A stretch of DNA of 64,000 bases from Bradyrhizobium sp. WSM1743. Lineage in GTDB: Bacteria; Pseudomonadota; Alphaproteobacteria; Rhizobiales; Xanthobacteraceae. The stretch covers positions 248,001 to 312,000 of the forward strand of contig NZ_AXAZ01000002.1 of the NCBI RefSeq assembly GCF_000473065.1, read 5' to 3'. Below are positions 26,501 through 34,900 of the stretch, one piece after another. The notes below the pieces were generated by a model that had not been told where the DNA came from, ran no database searches, and was given only the letters and a program-made list of their open reading frames with translations. Within the stretch, counting starts at the first letter, position 1; each line of letters starts with the position of its first letter. A program made the translations under genes and the position numbers.

Positions 26501-26995
26501 GTATTCTGGTGACAGGCCCTGCATGGCGGCCAGCAGGTCAGCATAAAGACAGAGCTGAAGCACCGCGCCCGCCTTCGTCTCACGTGCGAGCTTGGTGTCA
26601 ATTGGCTCGTACGACCAATCACCAAGCCCGCTCGACACCTCGACGCGGCGCAGGATGTCCGCCCGCCCGTTCCAGCCTTGATGCGTCAAAGCTGCCTGAA
26701 CGATGACCGGAGTGCCGCGCTGCATGGCCACGCGCGTTTCGGCGACTGCAGCGTTCGTCACCTCAACGCCGTCGATGCGGACGACGTCTAGACCCGCCTT
26801 CGTAAGGTGCTCGATATAGCTCTGTTCATGCGCCGCGCCCCGTTCGGAGAGGACCTGGAGAAGCGGGTCCCAGACCTTCGGCTTCGACAACGCCCCTTCT
26901 GCCACCGCACGATCCATGGCCGCGAGGTGATGGCAATTTAAGTAACCGACCAAGTCGGTCGCGCTGAATTCGAAGGAAGCCCCGATTTTTCTCAT
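23597..26995 (-). CDS. Cas4/RecB-like nuclease, RNase H-like and UPF1-like helicase fusion (TM0106-type)
   Basis: A 1132-residue three-part enzyme. Residues 1-240: RecB/Cas4-like PD-(D/E)xK nuclease with cysteines arranged for a 4Fe-4S cluster (C21 in LVGYLNCHHLA; HCDICRWREAC at ~221-232). Residues ~310-520: RNase H-like exonuclease with DVFLDLEGDPF and AYNEDDCRSTVALRDWL. Residues ~730-1120: SF1B helicase with IQGPPGAGKTFTGAQ (~752), VDVLFVDEAAQMSL, VLIGDPQQLDQP, LEETWRLHP, GTVDKFQGQEAP and RLNVATSRAKGVSILI. It is the family with TM0106-like RecB nuclease N-termini. It probably unwinds and degrades invading DNA. GAGGGGG precedes the ATG. It is transcribed away from BREX from a shared 144-nt region with two dyads. 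Confidence 0.87.
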   Translation of the reverse strand: MRKIGASFEFSATDLVGYLNCHHLAAMDRAVAEGALSKPKVWDPLLQVLSERGAAHEQSYIEHLTKAGLDVVRIDGVEVTNAAVAETRVAMQRGTPVIVQAALTHQGWNGRADILRRVEVSSGLGDWSYEPIDTKLARETKAGAVLQLCLYADLLAAMQGLSPEYMYVVAPWSEFRPQPYRFADYAAYFRKVKRALLNAMAVPATGDTYPDPVEHCDICRWREACDKRRHDDDHLSLVAGASKIQINELQMRGVTTVQTLAGMALPLDWKPDRGSTDSYVRIREQARIVVEARTARTGKFELLPVEAGFGLTRLPEPSAGDVFLDLEGDPFVGEHGLEYLLGYLSKDLHGALAYEGDWAFTRVDEKRAFEKFVDFVMIRWAQFPSLHIYHYAPYEPAALKRLMGRYATREEEIDRMLRAGLFVDLYQIVRHSLRASVESYSIKRLEPFYGFEREAPLTDANVALANLQANLELSAAPSIAEDIKAVVRAYNEDDCRSTVALRDWLEAHRAKLVADGIAVPRPQSGDGAPNEKVTDWLIKINALIERLTADVPTDAAERDHEQQARWIMANIVDWHRREEKAVWWEFFRLAALSGEDLLEERAGLSGLVFAGAAGGTAKAPIHRYVFPPQETEIRGSEELFNVGGAKLGWVEAISFADNTVDIKKRQDTANLHPQAAFAHSYVSGKVMAEALVRIGNYVADHGVRGIGPYQGARDLLLRESPRVGDEPLQCTGEATIEAAIRLCGHLAGGVLPIQGPPGAGKTFTGAQMICELARRGKKVGITANSHKVIRNLIDATIKAANELGIDLQCCQKTDEVEDPQPHLFFAKRSEDLFTALSGGGASVGGGTAWLWSRPDAFETVDVLFVDEAAQMSLANVLAVSQAAKTVVLIGDPQQLDQPMQGSHPEGTDVSALDHILGGEHTIPADKGLFLEETWRLHPLICAYTSELFYSGKLRPKSGLEKQVVRGSGPVAGSGLYFLPIAHSGNQNCSPEEAQAVGRLVEAILAGSATWVDREEKGRPVALDDIVIITPYNAQVFEIQQCLPGARVGTVDKFQGQEAPIAIYSMATSSHADAPRGMEFLYSLNRLNVATSRAKGVSILIASPQIFEAECRTPRQIQLANAFCRYLEMAKCI

Positions 26996-27027
26996 AATCG
27001 CCCCCTCTAGCCCTCAACGGCACTGGA

Positions 27028-27033
27028 TATAAT
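27028..27033 (+). promoter_or_regulatory. Candidate -10 box facing BREX
   Basis: A perfect TATAAT directly upstream of dyad 1. No convincing -35 box is seen at the right spacing. A second candidate, TTGACG at 27075-27080, lies upstream of dyad 2 but lacks a good -10. Both assignments are tentative. Confidence 0.35.
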
Positions 27034-27034
27034 T

Positions 27035-27054
27035 CGCCGGCAAGTTTGCCGGCG
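27035..27054. promoter_or_regulatory. Dyad 1 (candidate operator)
   Basis: The 20-mer CGCCGGCAAGTTTGCCGGCG has 9-bp perfect inverted arms around a 2-bp centre. It begins one base after TATAAT, so a bound protein would block transcription from there. Confidence 0.6.
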
Positions 27055-27106
27055 TGACTTATCCATAGGCCGGATTGACGCGGCCGTCAAGATGGGTCAA
27101 GTGTTA

Positions 27107-27126
27107 CGCCGGCAAGTTTGCCGGCG
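27107..27126. promoter_or_regulatory. Dyad 2 (candidate operator)
   Basis: An exact copy of dyad 1, starting 72 nt downstream (close to seven helical turns, so both sites face the same side of the DNA). It ends 13 nt before the chosen brxA start. Such precise duplication argues against chance or simple terminators, as neither is followed by a T-run. Confidence 0.6.
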
Positions 27127-27139
27127 AGAGAGCTGCTGG

Positions 27140-27937
27140 ATGATAACGACTGTTGATTTTTCTTTGTTTTCCGGCCCGACCCGCGAAGCGGAAACGATTG
27201 GCTTTCGGTTCGGAGCGAAGGGAACTCACACCAGCAGGACAATGATGCTGGAAGAGCTAAGTCGCGTGCTGGCGGCTGTTGGACAGAGTGCTCGGCGAAC
27301 TGACTATGCGGCCGCAATCGTCGATGACAACTGCCTGTCAAAGCCAACCGCTTCTACGCGCAGACTCAGCAACCAAAGACTCGGCGAACTCTATGGTCTG
27401 GACCCTACAATCCCCCTCTTCCGGGTCCTCCGCAGGCTCTGGGACATAGGTACTGACGGGCGGCCGCTTCTCGCACTTTTAGCAGCGATCGCCAGAGACC
27501 CGTTACTGGCTGCGACTTGTCCCGCAATTGTCCCTATGCCAGCCAGCGCTGAGCTTCATCGTGATGCGCTGAAGCGGGCCCTTCAAGCCACCGTCGAAGA
27601 TCGACTGAGCGATAGCACCCTGGAGAAGGTCTGTCGCAACGCGGCGAGCACTTGGGCGCAATCAGGTCACCTGGAGGGCCGCACCTTTAAGAAGCGACGA
27701 ATGGTGGAGCCGTCAACGGCCGCGGTCGCTTTCGCCATTTACTTGGCCCATGCTGCCGGCTTCCGAGGCGCCGAGATCTTCGCGTGCGGGTGGTTGAAGG
27801 TACTTGACTGCGACCCATCCCGAGCACGCGAAGTCGCGCTTGATGCAAAGCGGTCTGGCTTGCTCGACTTGCGAATGGCGGGTGACGTCGTCGAGCTCAA
27901 TCTGGCACGCCTCGATCCTTACACCGAGAGGGCATGA
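27140..27937 (+). CDS. brxA: BrxA (DUF1819-like), first gene of type 1 BREX
   Basis: A 265-residue protein. The start at 27140 (MITTVDFSLFSGPTREAETI) is chosen because an upstream start at 27092 would put dyad 2 inside the coding sequence; GAGAGAGC lies before it. Family features are SRTMMLEELSRVL and the helical domains with YGLDPTIPLFRVLRRLWDIG and FAIYLAHAAGFRGAEIFACG. BrxA is a small helical protein that binds DNA in studied BREX systems and is needed for phage restriction there. The end overlaps brxB by 4 nt (ATGA). Confidence 0.85.
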   Translation: MITTVDFSLFSGPTREAETIGFRFGAKGTHTSRTMMLEELSRVLAAVGQSARRTDYAAAIVDDNCLSKPTASTRRLSNQRLGELYGLDPTIPLFRVLRRLWDIGTDGRPLLALLAAIARDPLLAATCPAIVPMPASAELHRDALKRALQATVEDRLSDSTLEKVCRNAASTWAQSGHLEGRTFKKRRMVEPSTAAVAFAIYLAHAAGFRGAEIFACGWLKVLDCDPSRAREVALDAKRSGLLDLRMAGDVVELNLARLDPYTERA

Positions 27938-28503
27938 TCATGGCGCGCATTGAGGATCTCGCGGAGCGCTACGGACGTCACATCGCCACCCCGTGGCAGC
28001 GCACTGTCGCCGGCGCACAGCGAGTTCTGATGGTGGTGTATGACAAAGAGCTTGAACGCACCTTGCGCGCACGCCTCCTAGCATTCGAAACTGTCACCCG
28101 CGAGGCGGGACACGACTGGCGTCAAATAGACCTTTCCGGTGCCTTCGCAGAGTGGATGGCCGCTGACGACTATCGCGATGAATACTTCCGATCGCCGGAG
28201 GATCTTCAGCTAAAGCTGGATGCAGAGTTTCCCGAGTTCGTAGCGGAACGTATCCGGGCAGAACTTGAGAAGCCCGATGTCAACTCCAATTCGGTCGTCG
28301 CCGTTCTAGGCGTGGGCTCCCTATTTGGGCTTGCTCGAATCTCGCAAGTGCTGAAGCTCCTTGAGGCCGATGTTCGGGGGCGCCTCGTCGTATTTTTCCC
28401 AGGTCAGTTTGAGCGCAACAACTACCGGCTGCTCGATGCGCGCGACGGTTGGAATTACCTCGCCGTGCCCATCACCTTGCACGGTGAAGGAGGACCGCTA
28501 TGA
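27934..28503 (+). CDS. brxB: BrxB (DUF1788-like)
   Basis: A 189-residue protein: MIMARIEDLAERYGRHIATP, WQRTVAGAQRVLMVVYDKEL, AVLGVGSLFGLARISQVLKL and a C-terminal VVFFPGQFERNNYRLLDARDG. These are DUF1788 hallmarks. The biochemical role is unknown, but the gene is an invariant part of type 1 BREX. It overlaps both neighbours by ATGA junctions, so it is translated in a fixed ratio with brxA and brxC. Confidence 0.88.
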   Translation: MIMARIEDLAERYGRHIATPWQRTVAGAQRVLMVVYDKELERTLRARLLAFETVTREAGHDWRQIDLSGAFAEWMAADDYRDEYFRSPEDLQLKLDAEFPEFVAERIRAELEKPDVNSNSVVAVLGVGSLFGLARISQVLKLLEADVRGRLVVFFPGQFERNNYRLLDARDGWNYLAVPITLHGEGGPL

Positions 28504-31500
28504 AAATCAAAGATGCCCTACAGCGCGATCCGGGCTCCCATCCCCTGGTAAACCAAGGCCAGGCAAGGATTTCGGACAGCCGAAACGAACGTGCTCAATC
28601 CGAGCTACGGGGAGAACTCGAGACGTTCGTTTGCGAAGGGCAATATGCGGAAGGCGTGCAAAAGATAATCCGTTCCTTCCTCGACAATATCGGAAAGACT
28701 AGTCAACGCGGCGCTTGGGTCAGTGGCTTTTTCGGCAGTGGTAAATCCCACCTTCTGAAGATGCTCTGCCACCTCTGGCAAGACACGAGCTTTCCGGACG
28801 GCGCAATGGCTCGAAGCCTTGTGCAATCAATGCCGGAAGACCTTCGTGACTTACTTCGAGAACTTGACACTGCAGGAAAACGAGCTGGCGGGCTCCTCGC
28901 TGCCGCTGGCGCACTACCTAGCGGTACTACCGATAACGTGCGCCTGACGATACTTTCCATTCTGCTTCGAGCTGTCGGACTTCCTGAGCAATACCCACAG
29001 GCGCGCTTCTGTCTATGGCTGCATGCGCAGGGCCAGTACGACAAGCTGAAAGCGACCGTCGAAGCAACCGGCAAGGCCTTTGAACGTGAACTCAATAATC
29101 TCTACGTGAGCAGCCAAATCGCCCGCGCAGTGATGGCGATCGACACCAACTTCGCCGCAAGCGAAGCAGAAGCAAAACAGCTACTAAAGGCGCAGTTTCC
29201 GCCCCAACCCTCCGACATCACGACGGAGCAATTCCTTTCGGTCGCCAAGGACGCGCTTAGGCTTAGAGCCAAAGATGGCCGGCTTCCCTGTACGTTGCTC
29301 ATTCTCGACGAAGCGCAACAATACATCGGCGACTCGCAGCAGCGTGCGTCGCTTCTTACTGAGGTCACGGAAGCGATCTCAAAGCAGCTCGATAGCCATG
29401 TGATGGTCGTGGCGGCCGGCCAAAGCGCGCTAACCGAAATTCAGCTTCTGACCTACTTGCTCGACCGCTTCACCATTCGGGTCCCACTATCGGACGCAGA
29501 AGTCGAAACGGTCACCCGTAAGGTGCTGCTGCAAAAAAAGCCAACGGCTGTTGCGAAGGTACGTGCCCTGCTCGAGAAGCATGCGGGCGAGGTGTCGCGC
29601 CAACTTCAAGGCACACGCATCGGCGAAACGATCGAGGATCGTGCAATCATCGTTGATGACTATCCGGTACTGCCGGTTCGGCGGCGCTTTTGGGAGAACT
29701 GCTTCCGCCAGATTGACGCGGCCGGCACAAGCAGTCAGCTCCGCTCACAATTGCGTATCATACATGACGCGGTCGCCAAGCTCTCAGAGCGACCTCTTGG
29801 TTCGGTTGTGCCCGCCGACGAACTCTTCGAAGCGCTCGCACCAGAGATGGTGAACACGGGTGTGCTGCTGCGCGAGATTAACGAGCGCATCATCATGATT
29901 GGACGGACGGAAGGCGCTATCGCGCAGCGTATTTGCGGTCTCGTCTTTTTGATCGGCAAGCTTAAGCGAGAGGTCGGCGCCGATATCGGTGTTCGCGCGA
30001 CGAAGGATCACATAGCGGACCTGCTGATCGATGACTTGGCAGCGGACAACGGTAAACTGCGGTCCGATGTTGAGGACAAGCTGAGAAAATTGGCCGACCA
30101 GGGGATGTTGATGCTGGTCGGCGATGAGTATCGACTTCAAACCAGAGAGGGTAGTGACTGGGACCGCGAATTCCGCAATCGGCAAACCAAGCTCAACAAC
30201 GACGATGCGGCGATCCAGTTTAAGCGCGATCAGCTTATATATGGGGATATCGACAAAGCGATCCGCGCAATCCGAGTCACTCAAGGGGCGGCTAAAGAAC
30301 CGCGCCAATTTCTGATCCACCGAGAACAGGACGCGCCAGCAGTCGACGGCAGCAGCGTTCCAGTCTGGATTCGCGATGGCTGGTCTTGCGCCGAGAAAGA
30401 TGTCCTGGACGCGGCGCGTTCCGCCGGTACCGACAGTCCGATCCTGTTTGCATTTATTCCACGACAGTCGGCCGACGACGTTCGACGGTTGATCGTCGAG
30501 GCCGATGCCGCTCAGCAAACGCTCGATGCCAAAGGCAATCCAACGACAGCGGAAGGCCAAGAAGCCCGTCAAAGCATGGACAGTCGCCGCGCACGCGCCA
30601 TGGGCGATCGCGACCGGTTGATCCGGGACGTCGTGGCCAATACCAAGGTATTTCAGGGCGGCGGAAGTGAGGTGATGCTTGGCTCGCTGGATGAGCGGAT
30701 CAAAACCGCCACGGAGGCGTCGCTACTTCGGATGTTCCCGCGCTTCAAGGATGCGGATTCGGCGACCTGGGAAGCAGTTATCAAGCGTGCCCGCGAGGGC
30801 GCAGACCATCCATTTCAACCAACGGGTCACACTGATGCTACTGAGAAGCATGCTGTTTGCCAGCAGGTGGTCGCTACGATCGGCGCTGGCAAATTTGGAT
30901 CGGACGTCCGCAAGACGCTCGGAGGATCACCATTCGGCTGGCCCCGCGACGCCGTCGATGCCGCACTGATCGCGCTTCACCGGCTGCAGCACGTTGCGGC
31001 GACGCTAAACGGACAGGCTGTTCCTCTTGGCCAGCTCGATCAGAACAAGATCGCCAAAGCCGAATTTCGCGTCGAGCATGCGACGCTGTCTGTTAGTGAC
31101 AGGCTAATCCTGCGCAAACTATTCCAGGGCCTCGGTCAGTCGTGCAAGAGCGGTGAAGAGGCCGCGCGAGCCAACGAATTCCTGACCAGCCTCATTGCGC
31201 TGGCGACGGCCGCCGGCGGAGAGGCTCCGCTCCCATCGACCCCTGTGGTCACCGACATCGAAGACGTCCAACGGCTGATTGGGAATGAGCAACTGGTCGC
31301 CATCAGGAACAAGGCGGGCGAATGGGAGGACAGAATAAAAGCGTGGAGTGGAACGCGTGACCTGATCGCAAGGCGCCTCCCCACTTGGGCAATCGTTGGC
31401 CGCCTTGCAAAACACGCCGCTGAGATCCCTAACGCGAAACCGCACCTAGACCAGATCGACGCGATCCGCTCGCAGCGTCTTCTTCTGGAGGCCACCGACC

Positions 31501-31949
31501 CAGCCAACACGGTGCGTCAAGCTCTTGCCGCTCTTCTGCGCGAGGCCGTTCAGAGGTGCCATGCTGCTTATGAAGTCGCATTCGCCGCCGCCAATGAGAC
31601 GCTGGCAACGAATGACATCTGGGCGAGACTGAAGCCATCCGATCAAGATAGCATCAAATCGGCGATCGGCCTCACTGCGCCAGCCAGGCCGGAGGTGGCA
31701 ACGGATGAGTCGCTGACTGACACGTTGGATCGCAAGCCGCTTTCCGGTTTCCAGGCCGAGGTCGACGCCATTGCCGGCCGAATCAATCAGGCAATAGAGC
31801 GCGCGGCTCGACTGCTCGAACCGAAGGTTCAGACTGTAACGCTTGAGCGTTCGACGCTTCGAAATCAGGCTGAGGTCGAAAGTTGGATCGACCGGCAGAA
31901 GACGATGCTGCTATCCAAGGTCGCTAACGGCCCTGTGTTGGTGAACTAG
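28500..31949 (+). CDS. brxC: BrxC, large AAA+-like ATPase of BREX
   Basis: A 1149-residue ATPase. Walker A is VSGFFGSGKSHLLKM (G76-S83); Walker B is CTLLILDEAQQYIG (D270/E271); a sensor-like strand is VMVVAAGQSALTEIQ. These fit the P-loop DUF499/DUF2791-type architecture of BrxC/PglY. C-terminal ~500 residues are helical and repetitive, with no further motif recognised. BrxC is required for both methylation and restriction in characterised BREX systems, probably as a scaffold or DNA-transaction motor with PglX. It overlaps brxB by 4 nt and ends 12 nt before pglX. Confidence 0.92.
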   Translation: MKIKDALQRDPGSHPLVNQGQARISDSRNERAQSELRGELETFVCEGQYAEGVQKIIRSFLDNIGKTSQRGAWVSGFFGSGKSHLLKMLCHLWQDTSFPDGAMARSLVQSMPEDLRDLLRELDTAGKRAGGLLAAAGALPSGTTDNVRLTILSILLRAVGLPEQYPQARFCLWLHAQGQYDKLKATVEATGKAFERELNNLYVSSQIARAVMAIDTNFAASEAEAKQLLKAQFPPQPSDITTEQFLSVAKDALRLRAKDGRLPCTLLILDEAQQYIGDSQQRASLLTEVTEAISKQLDSHVMVVAAGQSALTEIQLLTYLLDRFTIRVPLSDAEVETVTRKVLLQKKPTAVAKVRALLEKHAGEVSRQLQGTRIGETIEDRAIIVDDYPVLPVRRRFWENCFRQIDAAGTSSQLRSQLRIIHDAVAKLSERPLGSVVPADELFEALAPEMVNTGVLLREINERIIMIGRTEGAIAQRICGLVFLIGKLKREVGADIGVRATKDHIADLLIDDLAADNGKLRSDVEDKLRKLADQGMLMLVGDEYRLQTREGSDWDREFRNRQTKLNNDDAAIQFKRDQLIYGDIDKAIRAIRVTQGAAKEPRQFLIHREQDAPAVDGSSVPVWIRDGWSCAEKDVLDAARSAGTDSPILFAFIPRQSADDVRRLIVEADAAQQTLDAKGNPTTAEGQEARQSMDSRRARAMGDRDRLIRDVVANTKVFQGGGSEVMLGSLDERIKTATEASLLRMFPRFKDADSATWEAVIKRAREGADHPFQPTGHTDATEKHAVCQQVVATIGAGKFGSDVRKTLGGSPFGWPRDAVDAALIALHRLQHVAATLNGQAVPLGQLDQNKIAKAEFRVEHATLSVSDRLILRKLFQGLGQSCKSGEEAARANEFLTSLIALATAAGGEAPLPSTPVVTDIEDVQRLIGNEQLVAIRNKAGEWEDRIKAWSGTRDLIARRLPTWAIVGRLAKHAAEIPNAKPHLDQIDAIRSQRLLLEATDPANTVRQALAALLREAVQRCHAAYEVAFAAANETLATNDIWARLKPSDQDSIKSAIGLTAPARPEVATDESLTDTLDRKPLSGFQAEVDAIAGRINQAIERAARLLEPKVQTVTLERSTLRNQAEVESWIDRQKTMLLSKVANGPVLVN

Positions 31950-31961
31950 GGAGCGCACGCG

Positions 31962-34900
31962 ATGGCATCCCTTGAGCGGGCCCTACGCAAAGATCTTGAG
32001 ACAACCGTTAAGAAGGCGCGGCGTGTGGCTGAGGCCGGCGCCCGCAAGACTGTCGCGCAGCTTGGCGTGGGTGAGACCGAAGCACCGAAACACCTCTCCG
32101 CCGAGCAGCGCACGCTCCGCACTCGCCTTCGCGCCCATGGCCGACAACTGGGAGACCGGCGCGATATAAGGACGGGAGCACAGGACACAACACACCTCGT
32201 GCAAGAATGCGCGTACGAGCACTGGCACCGCATGCTCTTTGCGCGCTTCCTCGCGGAAGCCAATCTCCTAATCGAACCGGCCTCCGGCGTTGCCATCACG
32301 CTCGATGAAGCGCAGGAGCTCGCTCGCGAAAGGGCGACTGACTGGCTCGAATTGGCAAGCGACTATGCCGAGCGAATGCTGCCACAAATCTTCCGCAAAG
32401 AGGATCCGGTGTTGCACATCGCACTTCCGCCGGAAACACGGTCTGAATTGGAGGACCTATTAAAGGGCCTGTCAAAGCCGATCTTCGAAGCGGAGGACAG
32501 CCTCGGTTGGGTCTACCAATTCTGGCAGGCGGATAAGAAGGAAGAGGTCAACAAATCTGAAGTGAAGATTGGCGCGGACGAGCTGCCGGCCGTCACACAG
32601 TTATTCACTGAAGACTATATGGTTCTCTTCTTGCTCCATAACACGCTTGGTGCCTGGTGGGCCGGCAAGGTATTGGCTGCGAACCCGAGCCTTGCGACGT
32701 CGGCGCGGGACGAAGCAGCATTGCGAGCCGCCTGCAAGGCAGGGGATACAGATTGGACCTATCTCCGGTTTATTCGTGGCAAGGGGGAGAACGGTGCGGA
32801 AGGGCGGTGGCGCCCAGCAGCCGGCGAGTTCGAGGACTGGCCAAAGGCCGCGAAGGATCTCACGGTGCTCGATCCTTGCATGGGCTCGGGTCATTTTCTG
32901 GTCTTCGCGCTGCCAATTCTTGTCGCCTTTCGTAGAGCGGAGGAAGGTCTATCGCAGCCCGGCGCGATTGAAGCCGTGTTGCGCGACAATTTGTTTGGAC
33001 TAGAAATCGACCCCCGTTGCACGCAGATCGCAGCCTTCAATCTTGCCTTCGCGGCCTGGCGAAGGATAGGCTATCGACCATTGCCACAACTGAATCTCGC
33101 CTGTTCGGGTCTCGCCATTGGCGTAACGAAGGCGGAATGGCTGAAGCTAGCGGAAAAAGCGGTGACTGCGGCCGATCCGGCAGCGAAGCGTGACCTGCTT
33201 GGGACAGAGCAGACTCTGCTGACGGTCGGGCTTGAGGAGCGGGTCAAGAATGGCCTTGAAGCTCTTTACGATCTGTTTGCCAAGGCACCCTGGCTGGGCA
33301 GCCTCATCAATCCGCGTCGCGCTGGCGCTGACATTCTTCGCGAGGGCTTCGATAGATTGGAGCCACTGTTGGCTTCGATCTTTGCTGCAGCCGATACTGA
33401 TGATGTACGCGAGATGGCGGTGGCGGCACAAGGTATGGCAAGGGCAGCTCAGCTGCTAAGCAGCAAGTTCACCTTAGTATGTACTAACGTGCCGTACCTC
33501 GGTTGGGGCAAGCAAGACGAGCTCCTGCAAGATTTTTGCCTACGAGAGCATGCGGAAGCGAAACCCGATCTCTCTACCTGCTTTGTAGAACGCAACCTAC
33601 ACTTTACGCTGGAGGGCGGAACGTCTGCGGCCGTCACCCCACAAAACTGGCTCTTCTTGAGTAGCTATAAAAAACTTCGGAGAAAGCTTCTCCGCATAGC
33701 GAAATTTGACGTCGTCAGCGATCTCGGGCCGGCGGCCTTTAACGAGATGAACTGGTGGGCCGCTCGCACTGCTCTTGTCGTCTACAGCAACAAAAAGCCG
33801 ACGGATAAGCATCGATATCTGGCAGTGTACGCTGACACAGGACGAGACTTGCACGCAAAGCCAGCCGTCCTTGCAAACGGAGAGGCCCGCCATATAGATC
33901 AAGGCGTTCAGGCAACAACCAAAGACGCTACGATCGCTGTATTTGCGGCGAGTGACTCTGATCTTCTCGGATCATATGCGGATTGCTTTCAAGGAATATC
34001 GCCGGGCGATAGCAGCAGGCTCGTCGCTTGTTTCTGGGAGATCGATGCGACATCTCCAAAATGGAAGTTCTTCCAATCTCCACCAGAAACGACGATCGAC
34101 TTCGGCGGTCGCGTCGACGTCATAGATTGGGACAGCATCCAGGCTGGGTTTGAAGCTGCCGCTGTGCGTGGTACCGAAGCTTGGGGTCACCGAGGCATCG
34201 CAATAGGTCAGATGCGGCACATTCCCGCTACGCTCTATTCTGGTGAGCTTTTCTCAAATTCAACGCCAGTGATTGTACCAAAGGTTGATGCGGTCCTTCC
34301 AGCCATCTGGGCATTTTGCAAGAGCGCCGACTTCCATGACGAATTGAGAAAGGTCAATCCAAAAGTAAGTGTAGACAATGGATACGTTCAGAAAGTGCCG
34401 TTCAACCTTGCGCATTGGCAAAAACGTGCTGATGAAGAATTTGCCGGAAAGATTCCGGCACCAAACACTGATGATCCGACACAATGGATATTTTGTGGAC
34501 GACCCGAACGCTCAAAGACTCCACTTCAAGTCGCGCTAGCACGGTTGATGGGTTACCAGTGGCCGCGCGGAAAAGGAGTCGGCTTCTCTGATTGTCCCGC
34601 TATTGGGCAAGATGACCTCGAGAATCTGGGTAACCTTGATGGTATTGTTTGCCTCACTGCTACAAAGGGTGAACCGCCGGCCGAGCAGCGCCTGAACTCT
34701 CTCCTCGCCAAGGCTTACGATCCAAATTGGTCCGCCACTAAACTAGCAAGCCTATTGAACGAAACCGGATATGCGGGCAAGTCGCTCGACGACTGGCTCC
34801 GCGATGGATTCTTCGCGCAGCATTGCGAGCTGTTCCAGCAGCGGCCTTTCATTTGGCATATCTGGGATGGGAGGCGCGACGGCTTCCACGCTCTCATCAA

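Noticed and set aside
27035..27126. Dyads as intrinsic terminators
   Set aside because: Neither is followed by a T-run on either strand, and they lie between divergent starts, where termination makes no sense.
27092..27139. Upstream start for brxA
   Set aside because: It would place dyad 2 inside the coding region and adds 16 unconserved-looking residues; the ATG at 27140 has a suitable ribosome site.
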